From assembly GCA_024403035.1 (NCBI GenBank), contig JAKSSP010000002.1, forward strand, positions 1 to 64,000: a stretch of DNA of 64,000 nucleotides. The letters are read 5' to 3'. The position numbers and the translations under genes are program-made. Origin of the DNA: Mogibacterium sp. Its GTDB lineage: Bacteria; Bacillota; Clostridia; Peptostreptococcales; Anaerovoracaceae. The notes under the pieces are model-generated. The model was given only the letters and a program-made list of their open reading frames with translations. It did not search any database and was not told the origin of the DNA. Below, piece by piece: positions 1-10,031 of the stretch; positions within the stretch are counted from its first letter, which is position 1, and each line of letters opens with the position of its first letter.

Positions 1-1
1 A

Positions 2-280
2 TTACTTGTTGACAGCATCCTTAAGGGACTTGCCTGCCTTGAATACAGGAGCCTTGGAAGCCGGGATGGAGATAACTTTGTCTGGCTTCTGAGGGTTTCT
101 GCCTGTTCTGGCTTTTCTGCTTCTTGTCTCAAATGTTCCGAAACCGATCAGTCTTACGCTGTCGCCTGCAACGAGTGCTTCTTCGATTGTTCCGAGTACT
201 GCGTCAAGAGCGAGTTCTGCGTCTTTCTTCTTAAAACCAGTCTTATCTGCAACCTTTGCAACCAAATCTGCTTTATTCAT
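2..280 (-). CDS. hup: HU family DNA-binding protein
   Basis: Histone-like nucleoid protein of 92 residues, the normal HU length, that bends and compacts DNA as a dimer. The sequence shows the HU signature [18 protein letters not shown] followed by the arm region and a basic C-terminus. I chose the ATG at 280 because an AGGAGG lies 7 nt upstream (288-293); a longer reading frame to 310 would bypass it. A consensus promoter lies just upstream and the gene appears to be transcribed alone. The stop codon is at 2-4, so the gene is complete. Confidence 0.96.
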   Translation of the reverse strand: MNKADLVAKVADKTGFKKKDAELALDAVLGTIEEALVAGDSVRLIGFGTFETRSRKARTGRNPQKPDKVISIPASKAPVFKAGKSLKDAVNK

Positions 281-321
281 AATTAATCCTCCTAAACGTA
301 GTGATATCAAATACTATGTAT

Positions 322-350
322 ATTATAGGTATCAATATATAGTATGTCAA
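322..350 (-). promoter_or_regulatory. Consensus sigma-A promoter of the HU gene
   Basis: TTGACA (345-350) and TATAAT (322-327) separated by exactly 17 nt on the minus strand, about 40 nt before the HU start. Both boxes are perfect, as expected for an abundant nucleoid protein. Confidence 0.88.
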
Positions 351-382
351 CCATAAAATCGTTGAAAATATAGGGTTTTGCC

Positions 383-2035
383 TTATTTTGCCACCTTCAT
401 CCTGACTGCCAGCCTGTATATAAGGTCACCCTTCGGTATTAGCTCGATCTCATCTTTAGTGACTGCTCCGGTCAGGAATGCGCTCACGAAATAGACCGCT
501 GCTGCAAACATTACCGCAATAAGTGTCGATACCGCGTTGCTTGACGTGATCAGGAACAGCAGCTTGTATGAGACTATGGCTGCAGCGCCCATTATCAGAG
601 CCGCTATAAGCGGTCTGAAGAATATGCTCTTCATGTCAAGCGAGACGTTTGTATACTTTTTGAGCGCCCTGAAGTTGAGTATGCCTGCCGTTACGTAAGC
701 CAGTACCGAGCCAATGGCCGCGCCGTTGATATTCACCGACGATATGCCCAGAAGTATGTACGAAGATGTCGCCTTCACTATAGCGCCTATAAACAGGTTG
801 TATACAGGAAGCATCATCTTGCCTATTCCCTGCAGGCACGACTGGAGCGTACGCATTATCGAAAGAGTGATTATCGACAGAGCGAGTATCTGAAGAGCCG
901 GGACCGCCAGCAGCGCTTCATCGTACTTTCTGTAATAGAGCATCGTAAGGATCGGCTTTGCCAGGACGATAAGTCCTATCGCGCACGGATAGGTGATTAT
1001 CATCATGGTCTTGAGACCGGTCTTTATGTGGTCATCCATGTCTTGCTTGTTATTAAGTGTGTAAGCTGTGGTGACCGCAGGCATCAGGCTGATGCAGATA
1101 GCGTCAATGAAAATATTAGGCAGGTTGATGATTGGATCGCAGAATCCTCCCATCAGACCGTACAGTTTCTTTGCCATGACAGGATCCCAGCCTGTCGCAA
1201 GGAGTCTTCTGACAATGATGCCGGCATCGATGTTGAACATTATAGGCATCACGGACGCGCCTATTGTTATAGGAATAAGGAAGGCAAACAGTTCCTTAAG
1301 GCGTTTTTTATCGGTCTCAGGTTTTACGACAGATCCCTCAAGGAGCTTGCTGCGCGGTTCCCTGTCGCGCGCATAGATCACCGCCATCGCGACAAGAGCA
1401 GCTATGATGCCGGCAGAAGCGCCGAATGTAGCTCCTGCTGCAGCGTACTTAAGGTTTGTCTTATAGAACATATACGCGAGCGTAAGTCCTACGGCTACTC
1501 TCATCATCTGCTCTATGACTTCAGTAACGCCCGTAGGCTTCATGTTTTGCCTGCCCTGATAGTAGCCTCTCATAGAAGCGACTACAGGAGTAAAGAGCAG
1601 CGCCACGGATATGGCTTTCATGGATGCTTCCGCGCCGGGATTCTTATAGGCGGCAGCTATCGCTCCCGCTCCGAAGAACATGACAATAAATGACACGATC
1701 CCAAGCGCCCAGGATACCTTCATGGCAAGCTTGTAGGACTTGTGAGCGTTGATGAAATCGCCCTCGGCTATCCTGGATGATACCATCCTTGATATAGCCA
1801 CCGGGAAGCCCGCAGTCGCTATTACAAACAGCAGATTATAAACCGCGTATGCCGCGCTGTAATAAGCCTGCCCTTCGGCGCCGATCATGTTGGTCAGCGG
1901 TATCCTGAAGATGGCACCGAAAATCTTGCTCACTATACCGGCTATTACCAGTATGGTGGCTCCTTTCATCAGAAGCGCGGATGTCTGCTGCCCTTCCTTT
2001 TTTTCTTCGTTGTTTCTGATATCTTCTTCTCTCAT
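383..2035 (-). CDS. murJ: MurJ/SpoVB-type lipid II flippase
   Basis: Polytopic membrane protein of 550 residues in the MVF/MATE-like superfamily, close in size to B. subtilis YtgP/MurJ (about 544). The start MLMKGATILVIAGIVSKIFG-type segment (about residues 22-42) and the motif IFRIPLTNMIGAEGQAYY are typical of SpoVB/YtgP proteins, and about 14 hydrophobic segments follow. The expected role is flipping lipid-linked peptidoglycan precursor across the membrane. The first 20 residues are a charged cytoplasmic tail. The start codon directly abuts the stop codon of the preceding amidohydrolase gene, so the two are probably co-transcribed. A sporulation-specific SpoVB role cannot be excluded from sequence. 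Confidence 0.9.
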   Translation of the reverse strand: MREEDIRNNEEKKEGQQTSALLMKGATILVIAGIVSKIFGAIFRIPLTNMIGAEGQAYYSAAYAVYNLLFVIATAGFPVAISRMVSSRIAEGDFINAHKSYKLAMKVSWALGIVSFIVMFFGAGAIAAAYKNPGAEASMKAISVALLFTPVVASMRGYYQGRQNMKPTGVTEVIEQMMRVAVGLTLAYMFYKTNLKYAAAGATFGASAGIIAALVAMAVIYARDREPRSKLLEGSVVKPETDKKRLKELFAFLIPITIGASVMPIMFNIDAGIIVRRLLATGWDPVMAKKLYGLMGGFCDPIINLPNIFIDAICISLMPAVTTAYTLNNKQDMDDHIKTGLKTMMIITYPCAIGLIVLAKPILTMLYYRKYDEALLAVPALQILALSIITLSIMRTLQSCLQGIGKMMLPVYNLFIGAIVKATSSYILLGISSVNINGAAIGSVLAYVTAGILNFRALKKYTNVSLDMKSIFFRPLIAALIMGAAAIVSYKLLFLITSSNAVSTLIAVMFAAAVYFVSAFLTGAVTKDEIELIPKGDLIYRLAVRMKVAK

Positions 2036-3325
2036 CTACAGTCTTTTAAGTATCTCCGCCTTGGCGTTCTCGGCCTCAGCGCATGTCTTTTCTATATCTA
2101 TGAATGTATATTCGCCGTCCCTGTAAAGAGTCATGCCGTCACACATCGTAAGACACACGTCCTTTCCGTCAGCAGAATATATCAGTCCGTTTGCGATGTC
2201 GTCGCAGGCTGTCCAGTTAGGACCGCTCTTGTCAACGACTATCAGGTCGGCCTTGAAGCCTTCCTTCACAAGACCGCAGTCCTCACGACCCTGAGAGAGC
2301 GCTCCGGCTCTTGTGGCGCTTCTGAGCACCTGCTGAGGAGTCATCGTCGCAGGATCCATCGAAGTCACCTTGCCGGTAAGCGCGAAGAACTTCATCTCCT
2401 CAAAGAAGTTGAGGCTGTTGTTGCTCGCAACGCTGTCTGTACCGATCGCCACGTTGATGCCCTTTTTATACATAGGAGGCACATTGCACATGCCGCTTGC
2501 CAGTTTCATGTTGCTGCATGGATTGCTGGCTACGGTCACGCCCTTTTCCTTAAAGATATCCAGGTCGCTGTCCGTTACCCACGTACAGTGCGCTGCAGTA
2601 CAAGGAACGTCGAACATTCCGGCTTCAAGGAATACTTCAGCAGGAGTCTTTCCATACTTTTCGATGCAGTTTTTGTGCTCGCTCTCCGTCTCTGACAGAT
2701 GTACATGCGTCCTGACATCATAGTGCTTGGCCATGTCGGCGATCGCCTTTATCATCTCGAAGTCGTTAGCATACTCGGCATGAGCGCTCGCGTCAACAAG
2801 GATGCGGCCGTCCTCAAATCCGTAATACATCTCTATGGCCTGAGCCGCCTCCTTCAAAGAAGCGCTCTCTGATACAGGTGTCCCGAAGTTGGCGACACCC
2901 CGCGAGATATTTGTCTTTACGCCAGAGTGAACGACTGCTCTCACCATGTCATCTATAAAATAGTACATGTCGGTTGTCGAGACTATGCCGAATCTTATCG
3001 ATTCCGCCATGGTAAGCATCGTTGCCCAGTACACGGCTTCGCTGTAAAGCTTGTCCTCGAACGGGAAGATCCTGTCGTTGAGCCATCTGTCGAGAGGCAG
3101 GTTCTCTCCGTAGCCTCTCATGAGGCTCATCGGGGAATGACCGTGCGCGTTATAGAATGCCGGCATAAGTACCTTTCCCCTGCCGTCGTATGTCTCAAAG
3201 AACACCTCCTCGTTTTCAGGAGGCTTGCTGTCTATGTACACGATCCTGTGGCAGTTGGTGCCCACATACATGTTTTCTTTATATTCGAAATTCTCGTCAA
3301 TGAGTCCTATGTTCTTAAAAAGCAT
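2036..3325 (-). CDS. mtaD: Amidohydrolase, MTA/SAH deaminase family
   Basis: Metal-dependent deaminase of the SsnA/MtaD branch, expected to deaminate 5'-methylthioadenosine or S-adenosylhomocysteine; related guanine or chlorohydrolase activities remain possible. Metal and active-site motifs, numbered from the ATG at 3325, are NAHGHSPMSLMRG (H61, H63), HVHLSETE (H207, H209), AAHCTW (H246) and GTDSVASNN (D297). I prefer the ATG at 3325 to the TTG two codons earlier because AAAGGGG sits 6 nt before this ATG and would touch the TTG. Its stop codon abuts the murJ start. Confidence 0.85.
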   Translation of the reverse strand: MLFKNIGLIDENFEYKENMYVGTNCHRIVYIDSKPPENEEVFFETYDGRGKVLMPAFYNAHGHSPMSLMRGYGENLPLDRWLNDRIFPFEDKLYSEAVYWATMLTMAESIRFGIVSTTDMYYFIDDMVRAVVHSGVKTNISRGVANFGTPVSESASLKEAAQAIEMYYGFEDGRILVDASAHAEYANDFEMIKAIADMAKHYDVRTHVHLSETESEHKNCIEKYGKTPAEVFLEAGMFDVPCTAAHCTWVTDSDLDIFKEKGVTVASNPCSNMKLASGMCNVPPMYKKGINVAIGTDSVASNNSLNFFEEMKFFALTGKVTSMDPATMTPQQVLRSATRAGALSQGREDCGLVKEGFKADLIVVDKSGPNWTACDDIANGLIYSADGKDVCLTMCDGMTLYRDGEYTFIDIEKTCAEAENAKAEILKRL

Positions 3326-3407
3326 TTTCAACCCCTTTGGTGCCTTTCAAAATCGACTTATTATACGGTATTAACATACCGATGTGAATAGACCTAAACA
3401 CTTATTT

Positions 3408-6400
3408 CTATTGTTCAAACTGCTTAGAGTCCTCTTTGGCTGCTCTTAAGAACCTCATGAGTCCAAGCAGCTTCTCCGTTTCTATAGTCTTCCCGCTGTG
3501 ATACTGAAGCATGGTCACCCTTCCGTCTGAAAGCGCCACCTGTTCTCCGTATTCGGACTTGGCCATTACAAAGACGTACGGATGCACTTTGACATTGTCC
3601 GCAAACCTTATCTGAGTCCATCTTTCCTTTTTACTGATGTTTGAAACACCTAGGTATTCCGCGTGAGCCCTTATCTCCGCAACGTTGATAAGGCTGAGCG
3701 CTTCATCAGGGAGATCTCCGTATCTGTCTGTGAGCTCATCAATGACGTCCATTGCGTCTTCGCTGTCGAGTATGCCCACGATGCGGCGGTAAGCCTCGAG
3801 CCTGAGTAACTCATCCGGTATGTAGGACGCAGGGATGGAAGCTTTCAGAGGAAGGTCGATGGTGATGGCTGCTCTTGATTCTCCTACATCTTCGCCTTTC
3901 AGCTGTCTGACCGCCCTGTCTATTTCCTTGCAGTAGAGTTCATATCCTATGCTCTCTATGTGTCCGCTCTGTGCCTCGCCGAGTATGTTGCCTGCGCCTC
4001 TGAGCTCCAGATCTCTCATCGCCAGCTTGAATCCAGCGCCGAATTCCGTGAATTCCCTGATTGCCGCGAGCCTCTTGCGGGCTATATCTGTCAGCACCTT
4101 GCCCGGCTGGTACATAAGATATGCGTATGCCAGCCTGCTTGATCTGCCGACCCTGCCCCTCAGCTGGTACAGCTGCGCCAGGCCAAACCTGTCGGCATTG
4201 AGTATTATCATCGTATTGGCATTAGGTATGTCGATGCCGTTCTCGATTATCGTAGTGGCTACCAGCACATTTATGCGCCCCTCTATGAAGTCGAACATGG
4301 TATTCTCCAGCACTTCTTCGTTCATACGCCCGTGACCGACACCAACTATCGCTTCAGGGACCAGCCTCTTGACCGTTTCCGCGACTGTTGAAATACCCGT
4401 GATCCTGTTGTTGACTACAAATACCTGTCCGCCTCTGGCCAGTTCGCGCGTGATTGCGTCACGCAGTATCTCCTCTTCGTAAGGAGTCACGTATGTGCGT
4501 ACCGGGAATCTGTCTCCCGGGGGCTCTTCTATAAGGCTTATATCCTTTATTCCGGTGAGCGACATGTTGAGCGTACGCGGTATAGGTGTAGCTGAGAGCG
4601 TAAGCACGTCTATGTTGCATCTCAGCTCTTTTATCTTCTCCTTGTGGCGGACACCAAAGCGCTGCTCCTCGTCGACTACCAGCAGACCGAGATCTTTGAA
4701 AGTGATGTCATCAGATAGCAGCCTGTGAGTGCCTATTACAAGATCTACCCTGCCGCTCTTTATGCCTTTTACCGTTGCCGTCTGGGCGGCCTTTGATCTG
4801 AACCTTGACAGTTCTTCTATCTCGAACGGGAAGTTGTCGAAGCGCTCTCTCAGATTGTGATAATGCTGATTGACCAGAAGAGTCGTAGGCGCAAGTATCG
4901 CCGCCTGCTTTCCCTCGGATATGCACTTGAATACTGCCCTCGCGGCAACTTCCGTTTTCCCGTATCCGACGTCACCGCAAAGCAGTCTGTCCATAGGAAG
5001 AGGCCTTTGCATGTCGGCTTTGATTTCAGCGGTCGCTCTGAGCTGATCGTCAGTTTCGGCATATGGGAAGGCGTCCTCGAATTCAGTCTGCCAAACTGTA
5101 TCTTCACCGAAGGCATAGCCTCCCTCTGCCTGGCGCTTTGCGTAGAGACGCACAAGGTCCTCGGCTATCTCCATTATGGCCTTTCTGGCGCGCTCTCTTG
5201 TGCGCTTCCAGCTGCTTCCGGACAATCTTGAAAGTGCCGGCGCGTTGCCTGAATTGCCTATGTATTTCTGTATCACGTCAAGCTGCTCTGTCGGTACATA
5301 CAGCATGTCTGATCCGGCGTAGCGGATCAGCAGGTAATCCCTGGTCGTTCCATCCGCAGTGACGGGGCTTATGCCCTCAAATCTGCCTATGCCGTGGGCT
5401 TCATGCACTACATAATCGCCCGGCTTGAGATCGGAGAAGCGTATGCTTTCCCTGGAACTCTTCTTTTTTTGTTTCCTGCGCGGCTGCTTTACGGCACCTG
5501 CAAATATATCTTTCTCCGAGATATAGCAGATCTTCTCATCATCCATAATGAATCCGTCCGACAGGCTTCCGGAACGGTATGAAATGTCACCGCTCACATC
5601 TGCTATCTCCAGATATTCACGCACCCTTTCATTGCGTTCATCTGATCCGGCAGCGATCACGATCCTGAATCCGGATGCCGCCAGCCTTCCTACTTCGGAC
5701 GCAAAGAGCTCTATATGTCCGTTGAACGGCGCTATCTGTCTGCTCTTTACATTGTCTATCCTGTCGAATCTGTCCGCTCCCGCCACTTTCTCAGGGAATG
5801 GAGTATAGATGTCGATATCGCGCTTTGAAACTGTGCCCGCGGCATCCTTATATATCTCAAACCACTCATCCTCTGTCCTGTTCTCAGGTATGGAGCTCAC
5901 TATCGAGGATGGATCAGATACCGCTATAGCGCAGCCGTCGGCGTAATCCCACAGTCTGCATTTTTCAACATCAAAGAATTCGATCATGTCCGCAAAGATC
6001 TGGGAGTTCCCGTCCTGAGCAAACAAATCTTTCATCCTGCCCCTGTGGCCTTCGACTACGTCTATGCGTCCATCGCTCACATCAGGATGCGCGTGCTCTT
6101 TCTTATATCTTTTCACCATGCGGTCGTACTCTTTCATTACGGCCGCAAGGGCTTTTTCTTTCTCTTTACTGTCCGGAATGAATTCCGAAGCAGGTACTAT
6201 GGTGACTTCATTCAAGGCTCCTGTGGACCTCTGCGTCTCTCTGTCATAGGTCCTGATAGAATCGACCTCGTCATCGAAGAACTCAATCCTGACCGGGGCA
6301 TCCATCGACGGGCTGAATATATCGAGTATTCCTCCGCGTGATGTATATTCTCCCGGAGATTCCGTAACATCCGAGGCCTTATAGCCCGCATCCGAAAGAG

Positions 6401-6821
6401 TCCTCCTCAGCAGCTGCGGATCTTTCCTTTCTCCGGTTTTGAGCGTGGTGAATGTAGACCTGAATCTTGACGGGCTTTCCGTAAGCTTCAAAGCCGCGCT
6501 TACAGGAGCTATAACAGCAATGAGGCCTTTTCCTTTTTCGGTATCCGCCTCATCAGACGGCTTTGAAGAAAGCGCGGTAAGCGCCTTGATACGGGTGACG
6601 AGCGAGCCTCTGTCACGCACCTCGTAAAGCACCCTTACGTCTTCTTCCTCAGAAAGAACTATAGGATCCAGTTCGGGCATATAAAAAACGAGGTCATCGG
6701 CCAGACGAGACGCCGCTTGTCCGGACGAGACCACCGCCAGAAGCTTTTTCTTCTCCCTTATCTTTTCGGCCAGCAGATAGGCTGTCCTGCTGCCGCTTAT
6801 GCCGCTGTGGTCAATTATCAT
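3408..6821 (-). CDS. mfd: Transcription-repair coupling factor Mfd
   Basis: DNA translocase of 1137 residues that removes stalled RNA polymerase and recruits UvrA. Visible parts: UvrB-like N-terminal region (SRGGILDIFSP, about 161-171), RNA-polymerase-interacting CarD-like domain (LKPGDYVVHEAHGIGRFEG, about 465-483), Walker A GDVGYGKTE (616-624), DEEQ box (717-720), SATPIPRT (743-750), a helicase C half with QLRGRVGRS, and the TRCF C-terminal domain. Length is normal for the family. The start overlaps the end of pth by 11 nt, indicating translational coupling within a pth-mfd unit. Confidence 0.97.
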   Translation of the reverse strand: MIIDHSGISGSRTAYLLAEKIREKKKLLAVVSSGQAASRLADDLVFYMPELDPIVLSEEEDVRVLYEVRDRGSLVTRIKALTALSSKPSDEADTEKGKGLIAVIAPVSAALKLTESPSRFRSTFTTLKTGERKDPQLLRRTLSDAGYKASDVTESPGEYTSRGGILDIFSPSMDAPVRIEFFDDEVDSIRTYDRETQRSTGALNEVTIVPASEFIPDSKEKEKALAAVMKEYDRMVKRYKKEHAHPDVSDGRIDVVEGHRGRMKDLFAQDGNSQIFADMIEFFDVEKCRLWDYADGCAIAVSDPSSIVSSIPENRTEDEWFEIYKDAAGTVSKRDIDIYTPFPEKVAGADRFDRIDNVKSRQIAPFNGHIELFASEVGRLAASGFRIVIAAGSDERNERVREYLEIADVSGDISYRSGSLSDGFIMDDEKICYISEKDIFAGAVKQPRRKQKKKSSRESIRFSDLKPGDYVVHEAHGIGRFEGISPVTADGTTRDYLLIRYAGSDMLYVPTEQLDVIQKYIGNSGNAPALSRLSGSSWKRTRERARKAIMEIAEDLVRLYAKRQAEGGYAFGEDTVWQTEFEDAFPYAETDDQLRATAEIKADMQRPLPMDRLLCGDVGYGKTEVAARAVFKCISEGKQAAILAPTTLLVNQHYHNLRERFDNFPFEIEELSRFRSKAAQTATVKGIKSGRVDLVIGTHRLLSDDITFKDLGLLVVDEEQRFGVRHKEKIKELRCNIDVLTLSATPIPRTLNMSLTGIKDISLIEEPPGDRFPVRTYVTPYEEEILRDAITRELARGGQVFVVNNRITGISTVAETVKRLVPEAIVGVGHGRMNEEVLENTMFDFIEGRINVLVATTIIENGIDIPNANTMIILNADRFGLAQLYQLRGRVGRSSRLAYAYLMYQPGKVLTDIARKRLAAIREFTEFGAGFKLAMRDLELRGAGNILGEAQSGHIESIGYELYCKEIDRAVRQLKGEDVGESRAAITIDLPLKASIPASYIPDELLRLEAYRRIVGILDSEDAMDVIDELTDRYGDLPDEALSLINVAEIRAHAEYLGVSNISKKERWTQIRFADNVKVHPYVFVMAKSEYGEQVALSDGRVTMLQYHSGKTIETEKLLGLMRFLRAAKEDSKQFEQ

Positions 6822-7443
6822 TCTTTTCTGTCGCTACATGATTGTGCCTGTTCATGGCATTATCCACTCCGATGGTGATTATATCTTTAACGGCAGCTGC
6901 AGCTTCGGCCGCCGCCTTCTGCAGCAGTTCGCGCTCAGCCTTTGGGACCTCGCCTATGACTCTGTCTACCAGATCCTCACCTGCTTCAGCCGCGCCTACT
7001 CCTATCCTTATGCGCACAAAGTCCTTGGTCCCCAGCTGCTCCACAACGCTCTTCATGCCGTTATGGGTGCCGGCTCCGCCTGACTTTCTGACCCTGATGG
7101 AGCCGCTTGGCAGATCGATGTCATCATATATTACAATGAGGTTCTCCGGAGCCACATTGAAGTACATTGCCACCTCTCTGACGGCGATACCGCTTCTGTT
7201 CATATATGTCTCCGGCTTTACAAGTATCACCTTCTTGCCGGCTATGCGTCCCTGTCCTATCAGGGAGTGGAATTTGTTTCTGCGTATTTCTATATTCTCA
7301 TCAGAAGAAAGCACATCTATGGCTTTATAACCCATATTGTGCCTTGTCTCCGCATACTCTTTGCCGGGATTGCCCAGGCCAACTATGACATAGCTGTCCT
7401 TTGCAAATCCCGGCTCATTTTTCTGTCTTCTGAAGAATCCCAT
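6811..7443 (-). CDS. pth: Peptidyl-tRNA hydrolase
   Basis: Hydrolyses the ester bond of peptidyl-tRNAs released from ribosomes. The product is 210 residues with GLGNPG (N25), the catalytic histidine in ETRHNMGY (H35), YMNRSG, the YDDIDLP aspartate (about D106) and GGAGTHNGMKS. About 16 extra residues precede the usual core. The gene follows prs by 9 nt and overlaps mfd by 11 nt, an arrangement common in Firmicutes. Confidence 0.96.
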   Translation of the reverse strand: MGFFRRQKNEPGFAKDSYVIVGLGNPGKEYAETRHNMGYKAIDVLSSDENIEIRRNKFHSLIGQGRIAGKKVILVKPETYMNRSGIAVREVAMYFNVAPENLIVIYDDIDLPSGSIRVRKSGGAGTHNGMKSVVEQLGTKDFVRIRIGVGAAEAGEDLVDRVIGEVPKAERELLQKAAAEAAAAVKDIITIGVDNAMNRHNHVATEKNDN

Positions 7444-7452
7444 TGAACAATA

Positions 7453-8418
7453 CTATGAATTGAACATTACGGATATCGCCTTGTTGGAGTAAACTCTTGA
7501 GATCGTCTCCGCAAAGATGTGTCCTGCAGAAAGTACTGTGATCTTCTTGAGCATCTTTTCCTCAGGAATAGGTATCGTATTCAGCAGTACCATTTCCTTG
7601 ATAGGAGCTGCCTGGATACGTTCGATCGCAGGTCCGGAAAGTACTGCGTGAGTAGCACATGCGTATACGCACTTTGCCCCAAGCTCATCAAGCGCCTTTG
7701 CGGCGTTACAGATAGTGCCCGCAGTGTCGATCAGGTCATCGAGTATGATGCAGTTTTTGCCTTCAACATCACCGATGATGTTCATTATCTCGCTCTTGTT
7801 TGGCTCCGGACGTCTCTTGTCGATGATGGCGATCGGGCAATTGAAAGGTTTTGCCATGTTGCGGGCTCTTGATACCGAGCCATGGTCCGGAGAAACGATG
7901 ACCAGGTCTTCAAGATCTTTGAGCTTAAAGTAATCTGTCAGCATAGGCTGGCCAAGCATGTGATCCACAGGAATATCAAAGAAGCCCTGCTCCTGTGAAG
8001 CGTGAAGATCCATGGTTATGACTCTGTCTATGCCTGCGGCTGTGATCATATTTGCAGTCAGCTTCGCTGTGATCGGATCTCTCGCCTTTGCTTTACGGTC
8101 CTGCCTGGCATATCCGTAATAAGGCATTACTGCTGTCACGCTGTTGCATGATGCCCTTTTGAGAGCATCCGTCATGATCAGAAGCTCCATAAGGTTGTCG
8201 TTTACAGGGTCACATGTCGACTGGACTATGAAGCAATCTTTACCTCTTACCGATTCCCAGATGCTTACGCTTGTCTCTCCATCGCTGAACTTTGTGACCG
8301 TGGATTTTCCCAATTCTACCCCCATGTGCTCAGCGATTTCCTGCGCGAGTTCCGGATGGGAATTGCAGGTAAACAGCTTGAGATTTGAAAATGCTTCACT
8401 TGTCATATTGCGTATCAT
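7453..8418 (-). CDS. prs: Ribose-phosphate pyrophosphokinase
   Basis: PRPP synthetase of 321 residues, supplying PRPP for nucleotide, histidine and tryptophan synthesis. Visible motifs are FSDGE near the N-terminus, the ATP-site RQDRK, MDLHASQEQGFF (catalytic histidine region), SPDHGSVSRA and the PRPP-binding loop ILDDLIDTAGT. The ATG at 8418 is preceded by GGGAG at about 10 nt. It lies between murC (34 nt upstream) and pth (9 nt downstream), so a murC-prs-pth-mfd operon is likely. Confidence 0.95.
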   Translation of the reverse strand: MIRNMTSEAFSNLKLFTCNSHPELAQEIAEHMGVELGKSTVTKFSDGETSVSIWESVRGKDCFIVQSTCDPVNDNLMELLIMTDALKRASCNSVTAVMPYYGYARQDRKAKARDPITAKLTANMITAAGIDRVITMDLHASQEQGFFDIPVDHMLGQPMLTDYFKLKDLEDLVIVSPDHGSVSRARNMAKPFNCPIAIIDKRRPEPNKSEIMNIIGDVEGKNCIILDDLIDTAGTICNAAKALDELGAKCVYACATHAVLSGPAIERIQAAPIKEMVLLNTIPIPEEKMLKKITVLSAGHIFAETISRVYSNKAISVMFNS

Positions 8419-8451
8419 GGCGCTCTTACTCCCTTCGTGCCGCTGAAATAA

Positions 8452-9834
8452 TTACTGTTCGTCTTTGTGCAGAAGCATGTCTCCTACTTTGTAGACATCT
8501 CCCGCGCCCATTGTCATCACTATGTCGTCCTTGCCGGCAAACTTCTCGATGTACTTGGCTATATCCTCAAAGTCTTTGACATAATAGACAGGCTTTTCCG
8601 GATGTTTTGCCTTTATGGCATTCACAAGCTTATATGATGAGATATTGTATACGTCTTTCTCGCGCGCAGCGTATATATCCGTGAGTATCACTACATCGGT
8701 ATCCATGAAAGCATCGACAAACTCATTGAACAAGGCTTTTGTTCTCGTATATGTGTGAGGCTGGAATATGAGCCAAAGCTTGTTGTGCTTCACGTTCCGC
8801 GCCGCCGCAAGAGTTGCCTTGATCTCCGTAGGATGATGAGCATAGTCATCGATCACCTTGACACCCTTACCTGTAGTGCCGATGTAGTCGAACCTGCGGT
8901 TCGTACCGCTGTACTCGTACAGAGTCGAAGCTATCGTTTTGGCATCTACTCCCAGATACGATGTTGTTACAAACGCAGCCATGGCGTTCAGCACATTATG
9001 CTCTCCCGGTACTTTGAGTTCCAGCTCAGCGACCTTGTTGCCTTCTTTCCAGATCTCGAAAATCGGATAACCGTTTTCATTGAACCTGATGTTCTCGGCG
9101 TAGTAGTCGTTGCTCTCGCTGTATCCATAAGTGATTTTGTTATCATGGTCTTTGAGGATACTGCGGACAAACGGATTGTCTCCGAAAGCTATTATGATGC
9201 CGTGAGGCGGTATCTGCTCTACAAATGTGCTGAATGACTTGACTATGTGCTCCATGTCCTTGAAATAATCAAGGTGATCGGAGTCGATATTAAGTATGAC
9301 ACCGATGCTCGGGCGCAGCTGAAGGAAGCTGTCCATGTACTCGCATGCTTCTGTCACGAAGTACTTGGTCCCGCCTATCTCGACGTTGCCGTTGATCTGA
9401 GGCAGATTGCCGCCGACCAGGATAGTCGGCTTGTAATTCGCGTTGCGCAGTATGAGCGAGGTCATCGATGTGACCGTGGTCTTTCCGTGCGTACCGCAGA
9501 TGGCCACCGAATTTTCGTAGTCATCCATTATCATGCCCAGCACTTCGGCTCTCGAAAACAGAGGGATGCCGAGTTCTTTCGCTCTCTTGACCTCCGGGTT
9601 CTCATCCGATACGGCTGCCGAATAAACGATGGCATCGACGCCCTCGACGTTTTCCGGCTCATGAGATGTGAATACTTTTATCCCCAGATATTCAAGATGC
9701 CTGGTGACCTTTGACGGATGTATGTCAGTACCGCTGACGATATACCCTCTGTCGAGTAGTATCTCGGCAACTGCAGACAGACCGATCCCGCCGATCCCCA
9801 GGCAATGTACGCGTTTATATTTACTGAAATCCAT
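8452..9834 (-). CDS. murC: UDP-N-acetylmuramate--L-alanine ligase
   Basis: Adds L-alanine to UDP-MurNAc, the first amino acid of the peptidoglycan stem peptide. The 460-residue protein has the N-terminal GIGGIGLSAVAE nucleotide fold, the ATP loop GTHGKT (114-119), and a C-terminal domain with IDDYAHHPTEIKA. CAGGAG lies 8 nt before the ATG. The gene sits apart from the dcw cluster at 36-47 kb, as is usual in Firmicutes, and has its own promoter. Confidence 0.96.
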   Translation of the reverse strand: MDFSKYKRVHCLGIGGIGLSAVAEILLDRGYIVSGTDIHPSKVTRHLEYLGIKVFTSHEPENVEGVDAIVYSAAVSDENPEVKRAKELGIPLFSRAEVLGMIMDDYENSVAICGTHGKTTVTSMTSLILRNANYKPTILVGGNLPQINGNVEIGGTKYFVTEACEYMDSFLQLRPSIGVILNIDSDHLDYFKDMEHIVKSFSTFVEQIPPHGIIIAFGDNPFVRSILKDHDNKITYGYSESNDYYAENIRFNENGYPIFEIWKEGNKVAELELKVPGEHNVLNAMAAFVTTSYLGVDAKTIASTLYEYSGTNRRFDYIGTTGKGVKVIDDYAHHPTEIKATLAAARNVKHNKLWLIFQPHTYTRTKALFNEFVDAFMDTDVVILTDIYAAREKDVYNISSYKLVNAIKAKHPEKPVYYVKDFEDIAKYIEKFAGKDDIVMTMGAGDVYKVGDMLLHKDEQ

Positions 9835-9873
9835 AAATGATAAACTCCTGAATTCGCATTATTTCGTAACATA

Positions 9874-9902
9874 ATTATAGGGAAAAGCCCCCTCATATTC
9901 AA
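9874..9902 (-). promoter_or_regulatory. Promoter of the murC-prs-pth-mfd unit
   Basis: On the minus strand TTGAAT (9897-9902), 17-nt spacer, TATAAT (9874-9879). The predicted start lies about 35 nt before murC. It is divergent from the promoter of the plus-strand aminotransferase. Confidence 0.7.
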
Positions 9903-9961
9903 CAAATCTGTTACTCTAAATTAAGTGCATAATATTATTGAGATTATCTATATCAGTTATG

Positions 9962-9990
9962 TTATCAATTGAACAACGCCGTATTATAAT
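9962..9990 (+). promoter_or_regulatory. Probable promoter of the class V aminotransferase gene
   Basis: Perfect TATAAT (9985-9990) with a weak -35 TTATCA (9962-9967) at 17-nt spacing, about 40 nt before the ATG at 10032. The rest of the 197-bp murC/aminotransferase spacer is AT-rich with no other structure that I can see. Confidence 0.5.
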
Positions 9991-10031
9991 GGATATGTAT
10001 AAACTGGCACTGCTCTTTAGAAGGAGTTTTA

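Noticed and set aside
1028-1693. Plus-strand frame of 221 codons inside murJ
   Set aside because: It is rich in Arg, His, Cys and Ser as typical of shadow frames and has no conserved motif.
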